This document shows positions 36,501 to 45,853 of a DNA stretch of 64,000 nt, in pieces. The notes beneath the pieces were generated by a model that ran no database searches, was not told where the DNA came from, and was given only the letters and a program-made list of their open reading frames with translations. This DNA is from Pseudobacillus wudalianchiensis. Its GTDB lineage: Bacteria; Bacillota; Bacilli; Bacillales; Domibacillaceae. Numbering within the stretch: position 1 is the first letter of the stretch; every line of letters begins with the position of its first letter. Made by a program: the position numbers and the translations under genes. The DNA lies in assembly GCF_001685015.1 (NCBI RefSeq), contig NZ_MAYT01000030.1:186001-250000 (forward strand), given 5' to 3'.

Positions 36501-39082
36501 GTGAACCGCCAAAGCAAATGATCCCTGTTGGAGAACAGCCTGTGACAGATGTTGACAAGTTAGCAGTGGCTGATCAACAGTATGTGACGACGAAGTCAAC
36601 AAATCAGTTTCCGTACCAACGCTTTGAAGTAAAAGTAGACGAAGAAGTTAGTGAAAATGACGAAATTGAGCTGAACTGGGAAGGGAAATCACTAATTGGC
36701 CGTAAAGTGTCCATGTATGTATGGAATTACAAAGCGAACAAATGGGAACTAACAGAGTGGAAAGTGGCTGAAAATGATAAGAACTTTAAGTTACGCGGTA
36801 GTGTGAAAGGCTCCGATTATGTGAAGGATAAGAAAGTACAGGTAATGGTTCAAGATGAGATTGCCTCGACAACTCAATTTGATTATTCCTTTATTTGGAT
36901 GTCGGATACACAATATTACTCTGAAAGCTATCCGCACATTTTTAAGAAAATGACAGAGTGGACCGTTGCTCAAAAAGAAGAGATGAATATTAAATATGCC
37001 TTCCATACGGGAGATCTTGTAGATGAGTCTGACCAGGAGTATCAATGGAAACATGCTGACGAGTATATGGGATATTTAGATAAAGGAAATGTTCCGTATG
37101 GTGTGTTGGCTGGTAATCATGATGTTGGTCATAAAACAGGTGATTATAATGAGTATGGAAAATACTTTGGAGAAGCTCGTTTTAAAGACAAAGATTACTA
37201 CGGAGAATCTTATAAAAATAACCGTGGGCATTATGATTTGATTAGTTCAAATGGCAATGATTTTATCATGCTGTACATGGGATGGGGAGTCAATAATGAG
37301 GATATTGCTTGGATGAATAAAGTGTTGGCAAAATACCCTGATAGAAAAGCGATTCTAAATTTCCATGAATACTTACTTGTGTCAGGAAATCGCAGTCCAA
37401 TCGGTGATAAAGTGTATAACGAGGTTGTTCTTCCGAATCAAAATATTATTGCTGTTTTATCTGGTCATTATCATGATAGTGAGACGTTAGTGGATGAGAT
37501 TGACGACGACAAAGATGGCAAGCCTGATAGAAAAGTATATCAAATGCTAGCTGATTACCAAGGTGGCCCAGAAGGTGGACAGGGATTCCTTCGTATTATG
37601 CAAGTGAATCCCGTTGAAAATAAAATTTACATGAAAACGTACTCCCCCTACCTTGATAAATTTAATTATTACAATACGAATGAGTATCCAGGAAAAGATG
37701 AATTTGTTATTGAAACGGATTTGACACCAAAGGAAAAAGTAGTAGCTACCGACTCCTTTGAAGCAAATATATTCACAGATAAGAAAATCGGTGAACAAAA
37801 AGGAGTGAAAGACCAACAAACCCCAGAGGTTTCTTGGAATAACCTTCAAGCAAATACAGAGCATGGTTGGTATGTCACCGTCAAAGATCAATTTGAAGGA
37901 GAAATGCGTTCAGACGTATGGACGTTTACAACAAAAGCAAAGGAAACAGGCGGAGGCGGTGGTGGAACAACAGAGCCACCTAGCAAACCAGAAGGTCAAG
38001 AGAAAGTGATCGAAATCAACGAAGAACAAATCCAAGCAGGTTCACAAGAATGGCTGCTTGATATGAATAAAGAGAAAGTTGAACGGATGAGTCTGGCTCT
38101 ATCAAAAGAGTTAGTGAAGAAATTAGCCACTAGTCAGCAGCCGGTGAAAGTTGTTTTTGATGGAGGGCATGATATTATACTTTCACGAGAAAATCTCGCT
38201 TATTTACAAGAGCAAGACGGCGAAATGATTCATATCAAAGTGTCCAAACAAGCGCAAGTGGCCAAAGCTTCAGTTGCTCCTCAATTCAAATCCGAGATTG
38301 TAAAGATATCTCTTTTAGCTGGAGGGAAAACAGTTATTTCTAATTTGCCGACGCCTCTTTTATTAAGTATGAAGTTAAACGGTCCCGTTGAAAAAGATAA
38401 AATAACAGGTGCTTCTTATAATAAGAAAACACAGAAGTGGGAGTATGCCGGGGGCTATTTGCAAGGGGAATACTGGGTCATTCCGATGAGACAAGATTCT
38501 ATGCTCACCGTACTTTCCAGTGATAAAGTCTTTAAAGATACAAATCAGCACTGGGCAAAGAAGGAAATTCATTCTCTTGCTTCAAAACTCATTACAAGTG
38601 GAAAAACGGAGGATCTATTCGCTCCGGAGCAAAAGTTAACAAGAGCTGAATTTGCTGTTTTACTAGTTCGTGCGATGCAAGTGCCAATGAAAGAATATGA
38701 GGGGATTTTTAAGGATGTCCCAGAAAGCAAGACCTGGGCAGCTGCTCAAATTGAAGCAGCCAATCGAGCAGGTATCGTGTCAGGAAAAAAAGGAGGAGTA
38801 TTTGATCCGGACGCCAATATTACCCGTGAACAAATGGCTGCAATGATTATACGTGCGATCGAGTATCAGCAACCGCAATTACTAGATTCGTTGAAGTTAA
38901 ATCAGTTATTTAAAGATGACAAGCGCATAAATGATTATGCCAAGGTTCCTGTCAAACAAGCTGTAGAGCTTGGCATTATTAATGGCTACAAAAATGGGAA
39001 GTTTGAACCGAAGAAGGATACAACGAGAGCAGAAACAGCTGTTATGCTTTATCGAATGCTGAACAAATTGAATGTAAATTAA
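33533..39082 (+). CDS. Secreted SLH-anchored phosphoesterase with lamin-tail domains
   Basis: A 1849-residue exported protein. A signal peptide (about 1-26, cut near ASEISAEG) is followed by a lamin-tail domain (about 45-210, FITELVPN, YEFIEIYNNSDQPVSLKNYQL), an Ig-like module (about 226-325), a second lamin-tail domain (about 331-515, LLMTEIVPD, YEFIEVYNNTTETV), further Ig-like modules (523-625, 840-925, 934-1115), and a calcineurin-like phosphoesterase domain (about 1117-1390). Its metal motifs are all present: SDTQ, HTGDLVDESD, GNHDVG, FHEYL and SGHYHD. A fibronectin-like module, a Gly-rich linker (about 1472) and three SLH repeats (about 1666-1849, FKDTNQHWAKKEI, FKDVPESKTW, GYKNGKFEPKKDTTRAE) end the protein and should bind it to the cell wall. 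The Pho box upstream suggests phosphate scavenging from organic phosphoesters. AAGGAGG precedes the ATG. Confidence 0.93.
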   Translation: MRKRSVYMLALATCLSVSTFASEISAEGITESAQRPILDVQKNPSLFITELVPNTTNAPGSSTDAYEFIEIYNNSDQPVSLKNYQLIYRYPDGSKGDTTWTFKEDKTIPAQGTIVVWVKNEANEGLTLADFNKQFNSQLTEDQLVTVESAGMSNTAARTLAIADTYNNELSEASYSKDQVQENNGIQYQLSADQKKMEVIHFNEPATPGAVLSEQVPEEPVHIVKDTTAPVIEHTPVASIQAGEDVQLNAQVTDDVTVKNVKVTYRLNQDSPWIEINMSADEQKPNTYAVTIPKEEIVEQEIFYQIHAFDGVNISKTEEYEVTVEGHTYDSQKVPELLMTEIVPDSTNVGGLDGYEFIEVYNNTTETVNLKDYKIRYRYPAEGPGADLIWGPAKEDILLPSGETMVFWIINGPNQDKTVADFNSHYNVDLIEDKNIVRIFSGGMANSGARGISIATNTGKDVSVGYYNDEGTKDDTIADKGIFYTFPTTPGDTVMKKYSSGTDAATPGTLADRQKPAQKVKLPIDNEKPVVSDITDQTPVSEMNDIQLTFDLKDNRAVKTARLFYKTNKDSQYQAVDLTENYDDKLYHHTIYSPSLIGKQLVEYYLVVSDGVNEIKTEPKKMPILQDQQQTGIDLNVEDDSLLNKTALIKASHPIEYANTKLSVDGTDVTSETTPALAEPAYFAFDVKKVNLYFKNGVTIGDEALHIFDDTIDTYVTKTVPVDPKYFEQGKNAIISIRSGTKVSPFDQESEENRDDFYIKNIRLVLKDGTIIYDPAYSNPDKEISVGDGASAKPVIDFSFKVPDEKFIAKAYKWDTTKVKEGTHVVEAANGEEKAEASVIVDNSGPVLTSTLEEGKEYKGPISINVEAKDDLSGVDKVTAELDGKEISLPLETSSAKLKPGAHTLKITAVDQVGNEATKTVTFHVAEEQPYKPEAVNPKDGAKNVSTSTKLKVKVSDPTKDELDVSFMKGYRYKANEVDHVSVYENTVDREPPKQMIPVGEQPVTDVDKLAVADQQYVTTKSTNQFPYQRFEVKVDEEVSENDEIELNWEGKSLIGRKVSMYVWNYKANKWELTEWKVAENDKNFKLRGSVKGSDYVKDKKVQVMVQDEIASTTQFDYSFIWMSDTQYYSESYPHIFKKMTEWTVAQKEEMNIKYAFHTGDLVDESDQEYQWKHADEYMGYLDKGNVPYGVLAGNHDVGHKTGDYNEYGKYFGEARFKDKDYYGESYKNNRGHYDLISSNGNDFIMLYMGWGVNNEDIAWMNKVLAKYPDRKAILNFHEYLLVSGNRSPIGDKVYNEVVLPNQNIIAVLSGHYHDSETLVDEIDDDKDGKPDRKVYQMLADYQGGPEGGQGFLRIMQVNPVENKIYMKTYSPYLDKFNYYNTNEYPGKDEFVIETDLTPKEKVVATDSFEANIFTDKKIGEQKGVKDQQTPEVSWNNLQANTEHGWYVTVKDQFEGEMRSDVWTFTTKAKETGGGGGGTTEPPSKPEGQEKVIEINEEQIQAGSQEWLLDMNKEKVERMSLALSKELVKKLATSQQPVKVVFDGGHDIILSRENLAYLQEQDGEMIHIKVSKQAQVAKASVAPQFKSEIVKISLLAGGKTVISNLPTPLLLSMKLNGPVEKDKITGASYNKKTQKWEYAGGYLQGEYWVIPMRQDSMLTVLSSDKVFKDTNQHWAKKEIHSLASKLITSGKTEDLFAPEQKLTRAEFAVLLVRAMQVPMKEYEGIFKDVPESKTWAAAQIEAANRAGIVSGKKGGVFDPDANITREQMAAMIIRAIEYQQPQLLDSLKLNQLFKDDKRINDYAKVPVKQAVELGIINGYKNGKFEPKKDTTRAETAVMLYRMLNKLNVN

Positions 39083-39086
39083 TGAA

Positions 39087-39131
39087 GAAAAGCCAGCAAA
39101 AAAGATTTCTGCTGCTGGCTTTTTGTTTGAT
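39087..39131 (+). terminator. Rho-independent terminator
   Basis: AAAAGCCAGCA pairs with TGCTGGCTTTTT, ending in a T run, directly after the phosphoesterase stop. Confidence 0.92.
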
Positions 39132-39505
39132 TTTTTCCTCAAGCATCTAACTTCTGCTATACCAGCAATAACGCGTGATAAATCATAAAAGAAGAGAAGG
39201 ACCAAATTACACAAGAAAATATTGTAAATAAGGAAAAGGAAGTTCAGTTTGTCAAAGAAATTGATTCGGAAGCACTAAATGTCATCAAACGATTGTATGA
39301 CAAGATATTCATGGGCTTGGTAAACCGATGAACTATTTAACTTATGACGTTGCTGCTAAAATTAACTGTGATATGGTCAAGATCCATAGCCTTATGAAAT
39401 GGTAGAAGTCAAAGATTCTGCTCCACTATTAGGTAGCGTTATCCATCATCTTTGGTATTTTCCATATGAAAAAACATAAACCCTAACCTGCTTCCTAGTA
39501 GACTT
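39132..39505. other. Gap; coding-like fragment, not recognised
   Basis: A startless plus-strand stretch (about 39225-39330) reads KEVQFVKEIDSEALNVIKRLYDKIF before a stop. A second coding-like patch follows at about 39330-39405. They are probably gene remnants. No family assigned. Confidence 0.35.
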
Positions 39506-40378
39506 TTATTTCTTAAGCATTTTTAACAGCTCTTTTAAGGCGAAAGAGTGGTATGCATTTTTCTTTGTAATAATGCCAAGTTTCCAGAGAAGAGGGGAGT
39601 GTTTGATCGGAATAATTTTGATTTCTGGGTTATTTTGTTTGTAATAAATTGACTTTGGCAAAAGAGTGATGCCAAGTTGAGACGAAACAAGTTCAATGAT
39701 GAGATCCCATTGTGAACTTTGATAGGCTATGGACGGAGTGAACCCCGCATCTTCGCACGCCCGCTTGATATAGTCATGAAGTGTAAAGCTCTCGGAAAAC
39801 AAAATAAATTTTTCGCTTTTTAATTCATCAAGGGAAACGCTGTCTTTCCCTGCAAGCCTATGATTTTCATGAATATATAAAACAAATTCATCCTGGATAA
39901 ATGGGTAATGATTAAATTTCTCTTCATCAGCTGGTAAAACGATGATGCCAAGGTCAATCTGTCCCTCTTCAACAAGCTGAGCGATGAGCTTGGCGCCAAG
40001 TTCAACCAGCTCAAGTGAAACTTTTGGGTATTTCTTATGGAAGCGCCGGGCAATATCCGGAAAAAATAAAGTACCAATCAAGGGTGGGATGCCTATTTTA
40101 ATTTCGCCGGCGGCTATGTCCATCAATTCATCTAACAGTACGCCTAGTTCGGTCAGTGCATTAAATGCTTTTTGACTTTGCTGATACACAATCTTCCCCG
40201 CATCTGTAAGCTGCAGATGGCGTGTGGAGCGGTCAAACAGTTCCACATGTAATTCTTCTTCTAGCTTTCTAACCGCTTTACTCAAGGAAGGTTGAGATAG
40301 ATAAGATTGAGTGGCGGCTTTTGTAAAGCTTCGATGCTCTGCTACTTCCATAAATGACTTCAAATCTCTTAATTCCAT
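39506..40378 (-). CDS. LysR-family transcriptional regulator
   Basis: A 290-residue LysR-type regulator. The N-terminal winged helix-turn-helix (SFMEVAEHRSFTKAATQSYLSQPSLSKAVRKLEEEL, residues 8-43) is typical, followed by the linker helix and a periplasmic-binding-protein-like effector domain (GEIKIGIPPLIGTLFFPDIA to the end). Overall similarity is to the CidR/YwbI-like group. It is divergently oriented from the scoA-scoB-thiolase operon with 129 bases between, which makes it the likely regulator of that operon. RBS GGAGGC precedes the ATG. Confidence 0.93.
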   Translation of the reverse strand: MELRDLKSFMEVAEHRSFTKAATQSYLSQPSLSKAVRKLEEELHVELFDRSTRHLQLTDAGKIVYQQSQKAFNALTELGVLLDELMDIAAGEIKIGIPPLIGTLFFPDIARRFHKKYPKVSLELVELGAKLIAQLVEEGQIDLGIIVLPADEEKFNHYPFIQDEFVLYIHENHRLAGKDSVSLDELKSEKFILFSESFTLHDYIKRACEDAGFTPSIAYQSSQWDLIIELVSSQLGITLLPKSIYYKQNNPEIKIIPIKHSPLLWKLGIITKKNAYHSFALKELLKMLKK

Positions 40379-40416
40379 GGCTGCCTCCTATTTATTCCTT
40401 AAAAGCATAGAATGTA

Positions 40417-40449
40417 TTCAATTTATGTATTTTACTTATAAAAATTGAA
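40417..40449. promoter_or_regulatory. Inverted repeat in the LysR/scoA intergenic region
   Basis: TTCAAT (40417-40422) and ATTGAA (40444-40449) with AT-rich flanks lie midway between the divergent genes, where a LysR-type protein would bind. The arms are short, so this is only a candidate. Confidence 0.3.
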
Positions 40450-40507
40450 AATGTAAACTTATAGATAACAAAAATTCTAAATTTTTAAACAAAAGGGAGG
40501 CGTTTCG

Positions 40508-41209
40508 ATGAAAGAGAGAAAAGTGATTCACTCATTTAAAGAAGCTGTCAGAGACATACAGGATGGTTCGACAATTATTGTTGGTGGCTTTGGGCTTTGT
40601 GGCATTCCAGAATTATCGATTCAGGCGATTAAAGAACAGGAAACGAAAGACTTAACCGTCGTTAGCAATAACTGTGGAGTCGATGACTGGGGGCTTGGAC
40701 TTTTACTTGCGAACCGCCAGATCAAAAAAATGGTGTCTTCTTATGTAGGAGAAAATAAAATATTTGAACAGCAGTATCTAAGCGGTGAGCTAGAAGTCGA
40801 ATTAACACCGCAAGGCACGTTAGCAGAACGTATTCGAGCAGGGGGAGCAGGTATTCCAGGGTTTTATACTCCGACCGGTGTTGGAACGCCGATCGCAGAA
40901 GGAAAAGAAACGAAGGAATTTGATGGCAAAACATTCTTGTTGGAAAGAGGGATTGTCGGGGACTTTGCACTTGTGAAAGCATGGAAAGCAGATACACTCG
41001 GGAATCTGGTTTACCGGAAAACATCTCGTAACTTTAATCCCCTTGCTGCTATGGCGGGGAAAATTACCATTGCGGAAGTGGAAGAGATTGTGGAACCAGG
41101 AGAACTAGATCCAGATGAAATCCATACACCAGGCATTTATGTTCAGCGTTTATTGCTCGGAGCGAATTATCAAAAGCGGATTGAGCGGTTGACCGTTGCA
41201 CAAGTTTAA
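40508..41209 (+). CDS. scoA: 3-oxoacid CoA-transferase subunit A
   Basis: Alpha subunit of a class I CoA transferase, which moves CoA from succinyl-CoA to acetoacetate or a related 3-oxoacid. The 233 residues include the glycine loop [17 protein letters not shown] (about 18-34), [60 protein letters not shown] (about 99-123) and [23 protein letters not shown]. The gene starts after AAAGGGAGG and is followed 25 bases later by subunit B. With the thiolase it forms a ketone-body-type operon giving acetyl-CoA. Confidence 0.95.
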   Translation: MKERKVIHSFKEAVRDIQDGSTIIVGGFGLCGIPELSIQAIKEQETKDLTVVSNNCGVDDWGLGLLLANRQIKKMVSSYVGENKIFEQQYLSGELEVELTPQGTLAERIRAGGAGIPGFYTPTGVGTPIAEGKETKEFDGKTFLLERGIVGDFALVKAWKADTLGNLVYRKTSRNFNPLAAMAGKITIAEVEEIVEPGELDPDEIHTPGIYVQRLLLGANYQKRIERLTVAQV

Positions 41210-41234
41210 TAAAAAAGGAACGGAGTGATGTTGA

Positions 41235-41888
41235 ATGAAAGATGCACGCCTTGCAATTGTAAAAAGGGCCGTTCAGGAAATTGAGAATGGCATGAATGTG
41301 AACCTGGGCATCGGCATGCCGACACTTGTGGCAAACGAAATTCCAGCTGATTTTAATGTACTGCTTCAATCAGAAAATGGCCTCCTTGGCATAGGTCCAT
41401 ATCCAACTGCTGGAGAAGAAGACCCCGATTTAATTAACGCCGGCAAAGAAACCATTACCGCTGTACCAGGCGCTTCTTTCTTTGACAGTGCAGAGTCTTT
41501 TGCCATGATACGCGGTGGACATATTGATCTTGCAATCTTAGGTGGAATGGAAGTGTCTGAACAAGGAGACTTAGCTAACTGGATGATCCCTGGAAAAATG
41601 GTAAAGGGAATGGGTGGGGCAATGGATCTTGTTAACGGTGCAAAGCGGGTTGTGGTGATCATGGAACATGTAAACAAACATGGGGAATCAAAGATTAAGA
41701 AAGAGTGTATACTGCCGCTTACTGGACGGCGAGTGGTAAATCGATTAATCACAGATATGGCCGTTTTTGATTTTACGGCAGAGGGCATGGTTCTTATTGA
41801 AACACAAGGAAATATAACGATAGAAGAAGTAAGAGAAAAAACAGAAGCGTATTTCACGATAGCACCTGAGCTTGTGGCAGCAAACTAA
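41235..41888 (+). CDS. scoB: 3-oxoacid CoA-transferase subunit B
   Basis: Beta subunit, 217 residues, carrying the catalytic glutamate (Glu47) in LLQSENGLLGIGPYP that forms the glutamyl-CoA thioester. NLGIGMPTLVANEIP, FDSAESFAMIRGGHIDLAILGGMEVSEQGDLANWMIPGKMVKGMGGAMDLV and CILPLTGRRVV are all conserved. Starts after GGAGTGATG. Ends 15 bases before the thiolase, so the three genes should be cotranscribed. Confidence 0.95.
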   Translation: MKDARLAIVKRAVQEIENGMNVNLGIGMPTLVANEIPADFNVLLQSENGLLGIGPYPTAGEEDPDLINAGKETITAVPGASFFDSAESFAMIRGGHIDLAILGGMEVSEQGDLANWMIPGKMVKGMGGAMDLVNGAKRVVVIMEHVNKHGESKIKKECILPLTGRRVVNRLITDMAVFDFTAEGMVLIETQGNITIEEVREKTEAYFTIAPELVAAN

Positions 41889-41903
41889 GAAAGGAGGTTT
41901 ATT

Positions 41904-43094
41904 ATGACAAGAACAGTCATTTTGGACGGTGCACGGACGCCGTTTGGCAAATTTGGCGGGGCACTTTCAGCATTGAAGGCATCGGAACTTGGCGGCATTG
42001 CGATGAAGGAGGCGCTCCATCGGGCAAATGTGAAGCCAGAAGAGCTTGATGAAATCATTTTTGGGAATGTGTTGCAAGCAGGACAAGGGCAAATTCCTTC
42101 CCGCCAGGCAGCACGCGAAGCCGATATTCCATGGAATATAAAAACAGAAACCATTAATAAAGTATGTGCCTCTGGTCTTCGAAGTGTAACACTTGCAGAC
42201 CAGATCATCCGCTCGGGAGATGAAGAAGTGATCCTTGCGGGAGGGATGGAGTCTATGTCGAATACGCCACATGCTGTATTTAAAGCACGGTGGGGTGTTC
42301 GCATGGGGGATATGAAGGTGGTTGATTTGATGATCCATGATGGCCTGTCGTGCAGCTTCACAGGAGTACATATGGGCACATATGGAAACACAACAGCCGA
42401 GCAGTTAGGATTGTCCCGCCGTGAGCAGGACGATTGGGCAGTGCGAAGTCACGAACGGGCGCTCGCAGCCATCAAAAAGGGCACATTGTCAGAGGAAATT
42501 GTAGCGGTTGAAATTCCGCAGCGAAAAGGGGAACCGGTGATCGTTGATACAGATGAAGCACCTCGTAAAGACACAAACATAGAGGTGCTGGAAAAATTAC
42601 GCCCGGCGTTCGGCCAGGGTGGAACCATTACAGCGGGAAATGCACCCGGAGTAAATGATGGGGCAGCGGCACTAGTCCTAATGAGTCAGGAGCGGGCCGA
42701 AAAAGAAAGAAGATCGATCCTTGCTACCATTGTTAGCCATGCTGAAGTGGCAGTTGAAGCCGAGAGATTTCCCCAGACTCCGGGGCTTGTTATTAATAAG
42801 CTATTAAAGAAGACAGGTAAAAGCGTAAAAGACATTGATTTATTTGAAATTAATGAAGCATTCGCAGCTGTTGCCCTCGCAAGCACTAAAATCGCAGATG
42901 TTGATCCGGAAAGAGTAAATGTAAATGGCGGTGCAATTGCTTTAGGACATCCCATTGGGGCAAGTGGAGCCCGCATTATTTTAACATTAGCCTACGAACT
43001 AAAGCGCCGTGGCGGCGGTCTTGGAATTGCGGCTATTTGTTCAGGAAGCGGTCAGGGAGATGCCATTATGATTGAAGTGTTAAAGCAAGAATAG
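41904..43094 (+). CDS. Acetyl-CoA acetyltransferase (thiolase)
   Basis: A 396-residue thiolase that splits acetoacetyl-CoA to two acetyl-CoA, or acts on a longer 3-oxoacyl-CoA. The acylated cysteine is Cys88 in NKVCASGLRSVT; the second site has NEAFAAVAL, NGGAIALGHPIGASGAR with the catalytic His, and the base Cys in AAICSGSGQGDA. Length and motifs are normal for ThlA/MmgA-type enzymes. The strong AAAGGAGG and the short gap to scoB support one transcript. It completes the route from acetoacetate. Confidence 0.96.
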   Translation: MTRTVILDGARTPFGKFGGALSALKASELGGIAMKEALHRANVKPEELDEIIFGNVLQAGQGQIPSRQAAREADIPWNIKTETINKVCASGLRSVTLADQIIRSGDEEVILAGGMESMSNTPHAVFKARWGVRMGDMKVVDLMIHDGLSCSFTGVHMGTYGNTTAEQLGLSRREQDDWAVRSHERALAAIKKGTLSEEIVAVEIPQRKGEPVIVDTDEAPRKDTNIEVLEKLRPAFGQGGTITAGNAPGVNDGAAALVLMSQERAEKERRSILATIVSHAEVAVEAERFPQTPGLVINKLLKKTGKSVKDIDLFEINEAFAAVALASTKIADVDPERVNVNGGAIALGHPIGASGARIILTLAYELKRRGGGLGIAAICSGSGQGDAIMIEVLKQE

Positions 43095-43145
43095 GTACTG
43101 TTCATATACAATATAGGACGTATTTTTATCTGCCAAAAAAAGATC

Positions 43146-43194
43146 AGAAGGCTGTAAAGCGATTCTTAAACGAAGCTTTGCGGCCTTCTTTATC
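43146..43194 (+). terminator. Terminator of the scoAB-thiolase operon
   Basis: AGAAGGC-TGTAAAGC pairs with GCTTTGC-GGCCTTCT with one mismatch, followed by TTATC. Confidence 0.8.
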
Positions 43195-43680
43195 ATTGGT
43201 GTTTTTATGATGACTGATCTTGTGTAAAGGATAATAAGAAAAAATTAAAATTTCTCTTTTATTCATTGGCGACTTCCTCACTTATTAATGGGAGAACTTC
43301 TAGATTCGGCAGTAGTGACTAAATAGTTGATGAACGGACTTCACTTGGTACTGCCCGAAACGACGTTCGGATCAAACATTTAGACTAGAAGAAGGCGCAG
43401 CAAGAGGACAGTTTTCCATCTTTTTGAACCGCAGACTCTGTGAATCATACTGCTAGGTAAAAGTAAGATATTTTCAGTTTGCAAGAAGGGAGTTGGGGGC
43501 TACGGGCCCTATCCCTTTTTCGATTTTTAGGAATAACATCTTTTACAATCTAGAGTAGACCCTCTTTTAAAAGTTTAATATTTATTATAATATTAAGCCA
43601 TATTTAACATCCCAGGCTGTTGGCAAACGTTTTCAATTATCAAATGCGTAAAGTGGACATCCACATAAAGGAGCAAAGAA
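43195..43680. other. Gap before the IclR gene, with hairpin and cre-like site
   Basis: A hairpin around AAGGGAGTTGGGGGC and GGGCCCTATCCCTT (43486-43517) ends in TTTTT and looks like a terminator for something now lost. GGCAAACGTTTTCA (43622-43635) matches 12 of 14 cre positions and lies 46 bases before the regulator start. No gene seen. Confidence 0.4.
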
Positions 43681-44439
43681 ATGTATAACAAAAATAAAAC
43701 GGTTGTCCGTTCCATGGATATTTTAAATTTATTTATCGATCATGCCCAATTAACTTTCCAAGAAATCATTGATTTGTCCGGCATTCCCAAAACTTCTGTC
43801 TACCGCATGCTAACGTCTTTAGAAGAGATGGGATTCCTAGAAAAGGGGGCAGATTCCAAGTATCGGTTAGGTCTGTTATTTCTTACTTTTGGTCATCTCG
43901 TTTCTTCCCGGCTTGATATTCGACAAATTGCTTATCCTATTATGCAAGAGCTGCACAATGATGTAGGTGAAGCGGTTAATCTAATTGTGAAGCAAGATCA
44001 TGAAGCCATGTATATTGAAAAAATTGATACGAACCAAAAAGTTCGCTTATATACGGCAATCGGCAGAAGAAGTCCGTTATACGCTGGCGCTTGTTCCCGA
44101 GTTATTTTATCTTTTTTACCCAATATAGAAATTGATCAGTATATTGAATCAACTGAATTAAAGCCTTTTGCAATGGGAACGATCACGGATAAGAAACGTC
44201 TGTATGAGACCATTAGACAAGCTCAAAAAGAGGGTTATACGATTAGTCACTCGGAGTTAGAAAATCATACATCTGCTATTGCTGCTCCTATCTTTGATCA
44301 TAAAGGTGACGTCGTTGCAGGAATTAGTATTGCTGGGATTGAAGCGAATTATCAAAATGAAAATATACCTGTTTTTGTAGAAAAAGCAAAGCGGGCAGCC
44401 GAACAAATTTCTGAGCGGCTAGGATATATGAAAAGATAA
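43681..44439 (+). CDS. kipR: IclR-family regulator, KipR-like
   Basis: A 252-residue IclR-type regulator. The N-terminal winged helix (RSMDILNLFIDHAQLTFQEIIDLSGIPKTSVYRMLTSLEEMGFLEK, about 11-56) binds DNA; the C-terminal domain (from about 80) has the IclR effector pattern, including LYTAIGRRSPLYAGACSRVILSFL and ISHSELENHTSAIAAPIFDHKGDVVAGISIAG. In B. subtilis kipR belongs to ycsFGI-kipIAR; here the same genes lie just downstream in a different arrangement, with this gene convergent to the accC end of the minus-strand unit. The KipR name rests on that neighbourhood and the family. AAAGGAG precedes the ATG. Confidence 0.85.
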   Translation: MYNKNKTVVRSMDILNLFIDHAQLTFQEIIDLSGIPKTSVYRMLTSLEEMGFLEKGADSKYRLGLLFLTFGHLVSSRLDIRQIAYPIMQELHNDVGEAVNLIVKQDHEAMYIEKIDTNQKVRLYTAIGRRSPLYAGACSRVILSFLPNIEIDQYIESTELKPFAMGTITDKKRLYETIRQAQKEGYTISHSELENHTSAIAAPIFDHKGDVVAGISIAGIEANYQNENIPVFVEKAKRAAEQISERLGYMKR

Positions 44440-44489
44440 AAAACATCCTCTATTTACTCCTAAAAAAACAAGTGAATAGAGGATGTTTT
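44440..44489. terminator. Bidirectional terminator between kipR and accC
   Basis: The 19-base arms AAAACATCCTCTATTTACT and its exact complement (44471-44489) flank a 12-base loop, with A/T runs on both sides. It serves the two convergent genes. Confidence 0.92.
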
Positions 44490-44493
44490 CTAT

Positions 44494-45852
44494 TTATTTT
44501 TCTGTTATCTCTAAACTATGTGTTTCGAGAAAGTTCGTATTAAAGTCTCCGCCTAAAAATACTTCATTTTGTAGAAGGGCTTTATGGAAAGGAATCGTTG
44601 TTGAAACGCCTTCTACAACAAACTCGTCTAAGGCACGAATCATTCTTGCAATGGCTTCGTCTCTTGTGCGGCCATGTACAATTAATTTTGCCACCATGGA
44701 ATCATAAAATGGCGGGATCTTGTACCCTGCATATACCGCAGAGTCGATTCGGACCCCGAAGCCGCCAGGTAAAATATATTTTTTTACTTCTCCTGGTGAA
44801 GGCATAAAATTTTTGTCCGGGTTTTCAGCATTGATCCGACATTCAATGGACCAGCCATTCATCGTTATCTCTTCTTGTTTGAACTGCAATGAATACCCGG
44901 AAGCTGCTCGAATCTGTTCTTTAATCAAATCGACTCCAGTAACCATTTCAGTAACAGGGTGTTCTACCTGAATGCGGGTATTCATTTCCATGAAATAGAA
45001 GGTATCTTCTTTGTGATCGTAGATAAACTCGACAGTACCAGCGCCGACATAATCAACGGCTTTTGCCGCCAAAATAGCCGCTTTCCCCATTTTTTCCCGG
45101 GTTTCGGCTGAAATAGCGGGCGATGGTGTTTCTTCCACTAATTTTTGCATTCTCCGTTGAATGGTACAATCGCGTTCGCCTAGATGGATCACGTTTCCAT
45201 GTGTATCTGCCATAATTTGAACTTCTACATGGCGGAAGTCTTGGATGAATTTCTCTAAATAAACTCCTGGATTTCCAAAGGCAGTTTCCGCTTCCTGTTG
45301 TGTGACTTCGATTCCTTTTTTTAATTCCTCTTGGTCGTGTGCCACGCGTATTCCTTTTCCGCCACCGCCGGCTGTTGCTTTAATGATCACTGGAAAGCCT
45401 ATTTGTTCGGCCACTTGTAAGCCTTCTTCATAATCATGTATGATTCCATTTGAACCAGGGACGATCGGAACACTGGCTTCTTTCATTGTTTCTCTAGCTA
45501 CATCTTTGATTCCCATTTTTTGAATCGATTCTGGGGAAGGACCAATAAATGTGATGTGGCAGTCTCGACATAATTCAGCAAAATCTGCGTTTTCAGCTAG
45601 GAATCCGTAGCCTGGATGGATGCCATCGACGCCCGTGATCGTGGCAACACTGATAATATTAACGATGTTAAGATAACTTTCTTTGGATGGAGCCTTGCCT
45701 ATACAATAAGCTTCATCTGCCAGTTTGACATGAAGGGCCTCTCTGTCGGCCTCCGAATAGACAGCCACTGTTTGTATATTCATTTCTTTGCAGGCTCTAA
45801 TAATTCGAACAGCTATTTCTCCGCGATTGGCAATCAATATTTTCTTTAGCAT
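44494..45852 (-). CDS. accC: Biotin carboxylase (AccC-type)
   Basis: ATP-grasp enzyme that carboxylates biotin on a carrier protein. [20 protein letters not shown] opens the protein, [19 protein letters not shown] follows, the ATP loop is [16 protein letters not shown], and [18 protein letters not shown] holds the metal and bicarbonate residues. The ATG at 45852 is preferred to the GTG at 45861: the RBS AAGGTGA sits about ten bases before it, and it follows the accB stop by one base. It is a cluster-specific paralogue: the four-gene order pxpB-pxpC-accB-accC pairs it with a KipI/KipA pair rather than with accA/accD, so its acceptor is probably not acetyl-CoA. Confidence 0.95.
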   Translation of the reverse strand: MLKKILIANRGEIAVRIIRACKEMNIQTVAVYSEADREALHVKLADEAYCIGKAPSKESYLNIVNIISVATITGVDGIHPGYGFLAENADFAELCRDCHITFIGPSPESIQKMGIKDVARETMKEASVPIVPGSNGIIHDYEEGLQVAEQIGFPVIIKATAGGGGKGIRVAHDQEELKKGIEVTQQEAETAFGNPGVYLEKFIQDFRHVEVQIMADTHGNVIHLGERDCTIQRRMQKLVEETPSPAISAETREKMGKAAILAAKAVDYVGAGTVEFIYDHKEDTFYFMEMNTRIQVEHPVTEMVTGVDLIKEQIRAASGYSLQFKQEEITMNGWSIECRINAENPDKNFMPSPGEVKKYILPGGFGVRIDSAVYAGYKIPPFYDSMVAKLIVHGRTRDEAIARMIRALDEFVVEGVSTTIPFHKALLQNEVFLGGDFNTNFLETHSLEITEK

Positions 45853-45853
45853 A

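Noticed and set aside
41366-42391. Long minus-strand frames opposite scoB and the thiolase
   Set aside because: They mirror strongly conserved plus-strand genes and have no start context or recognisable motif.
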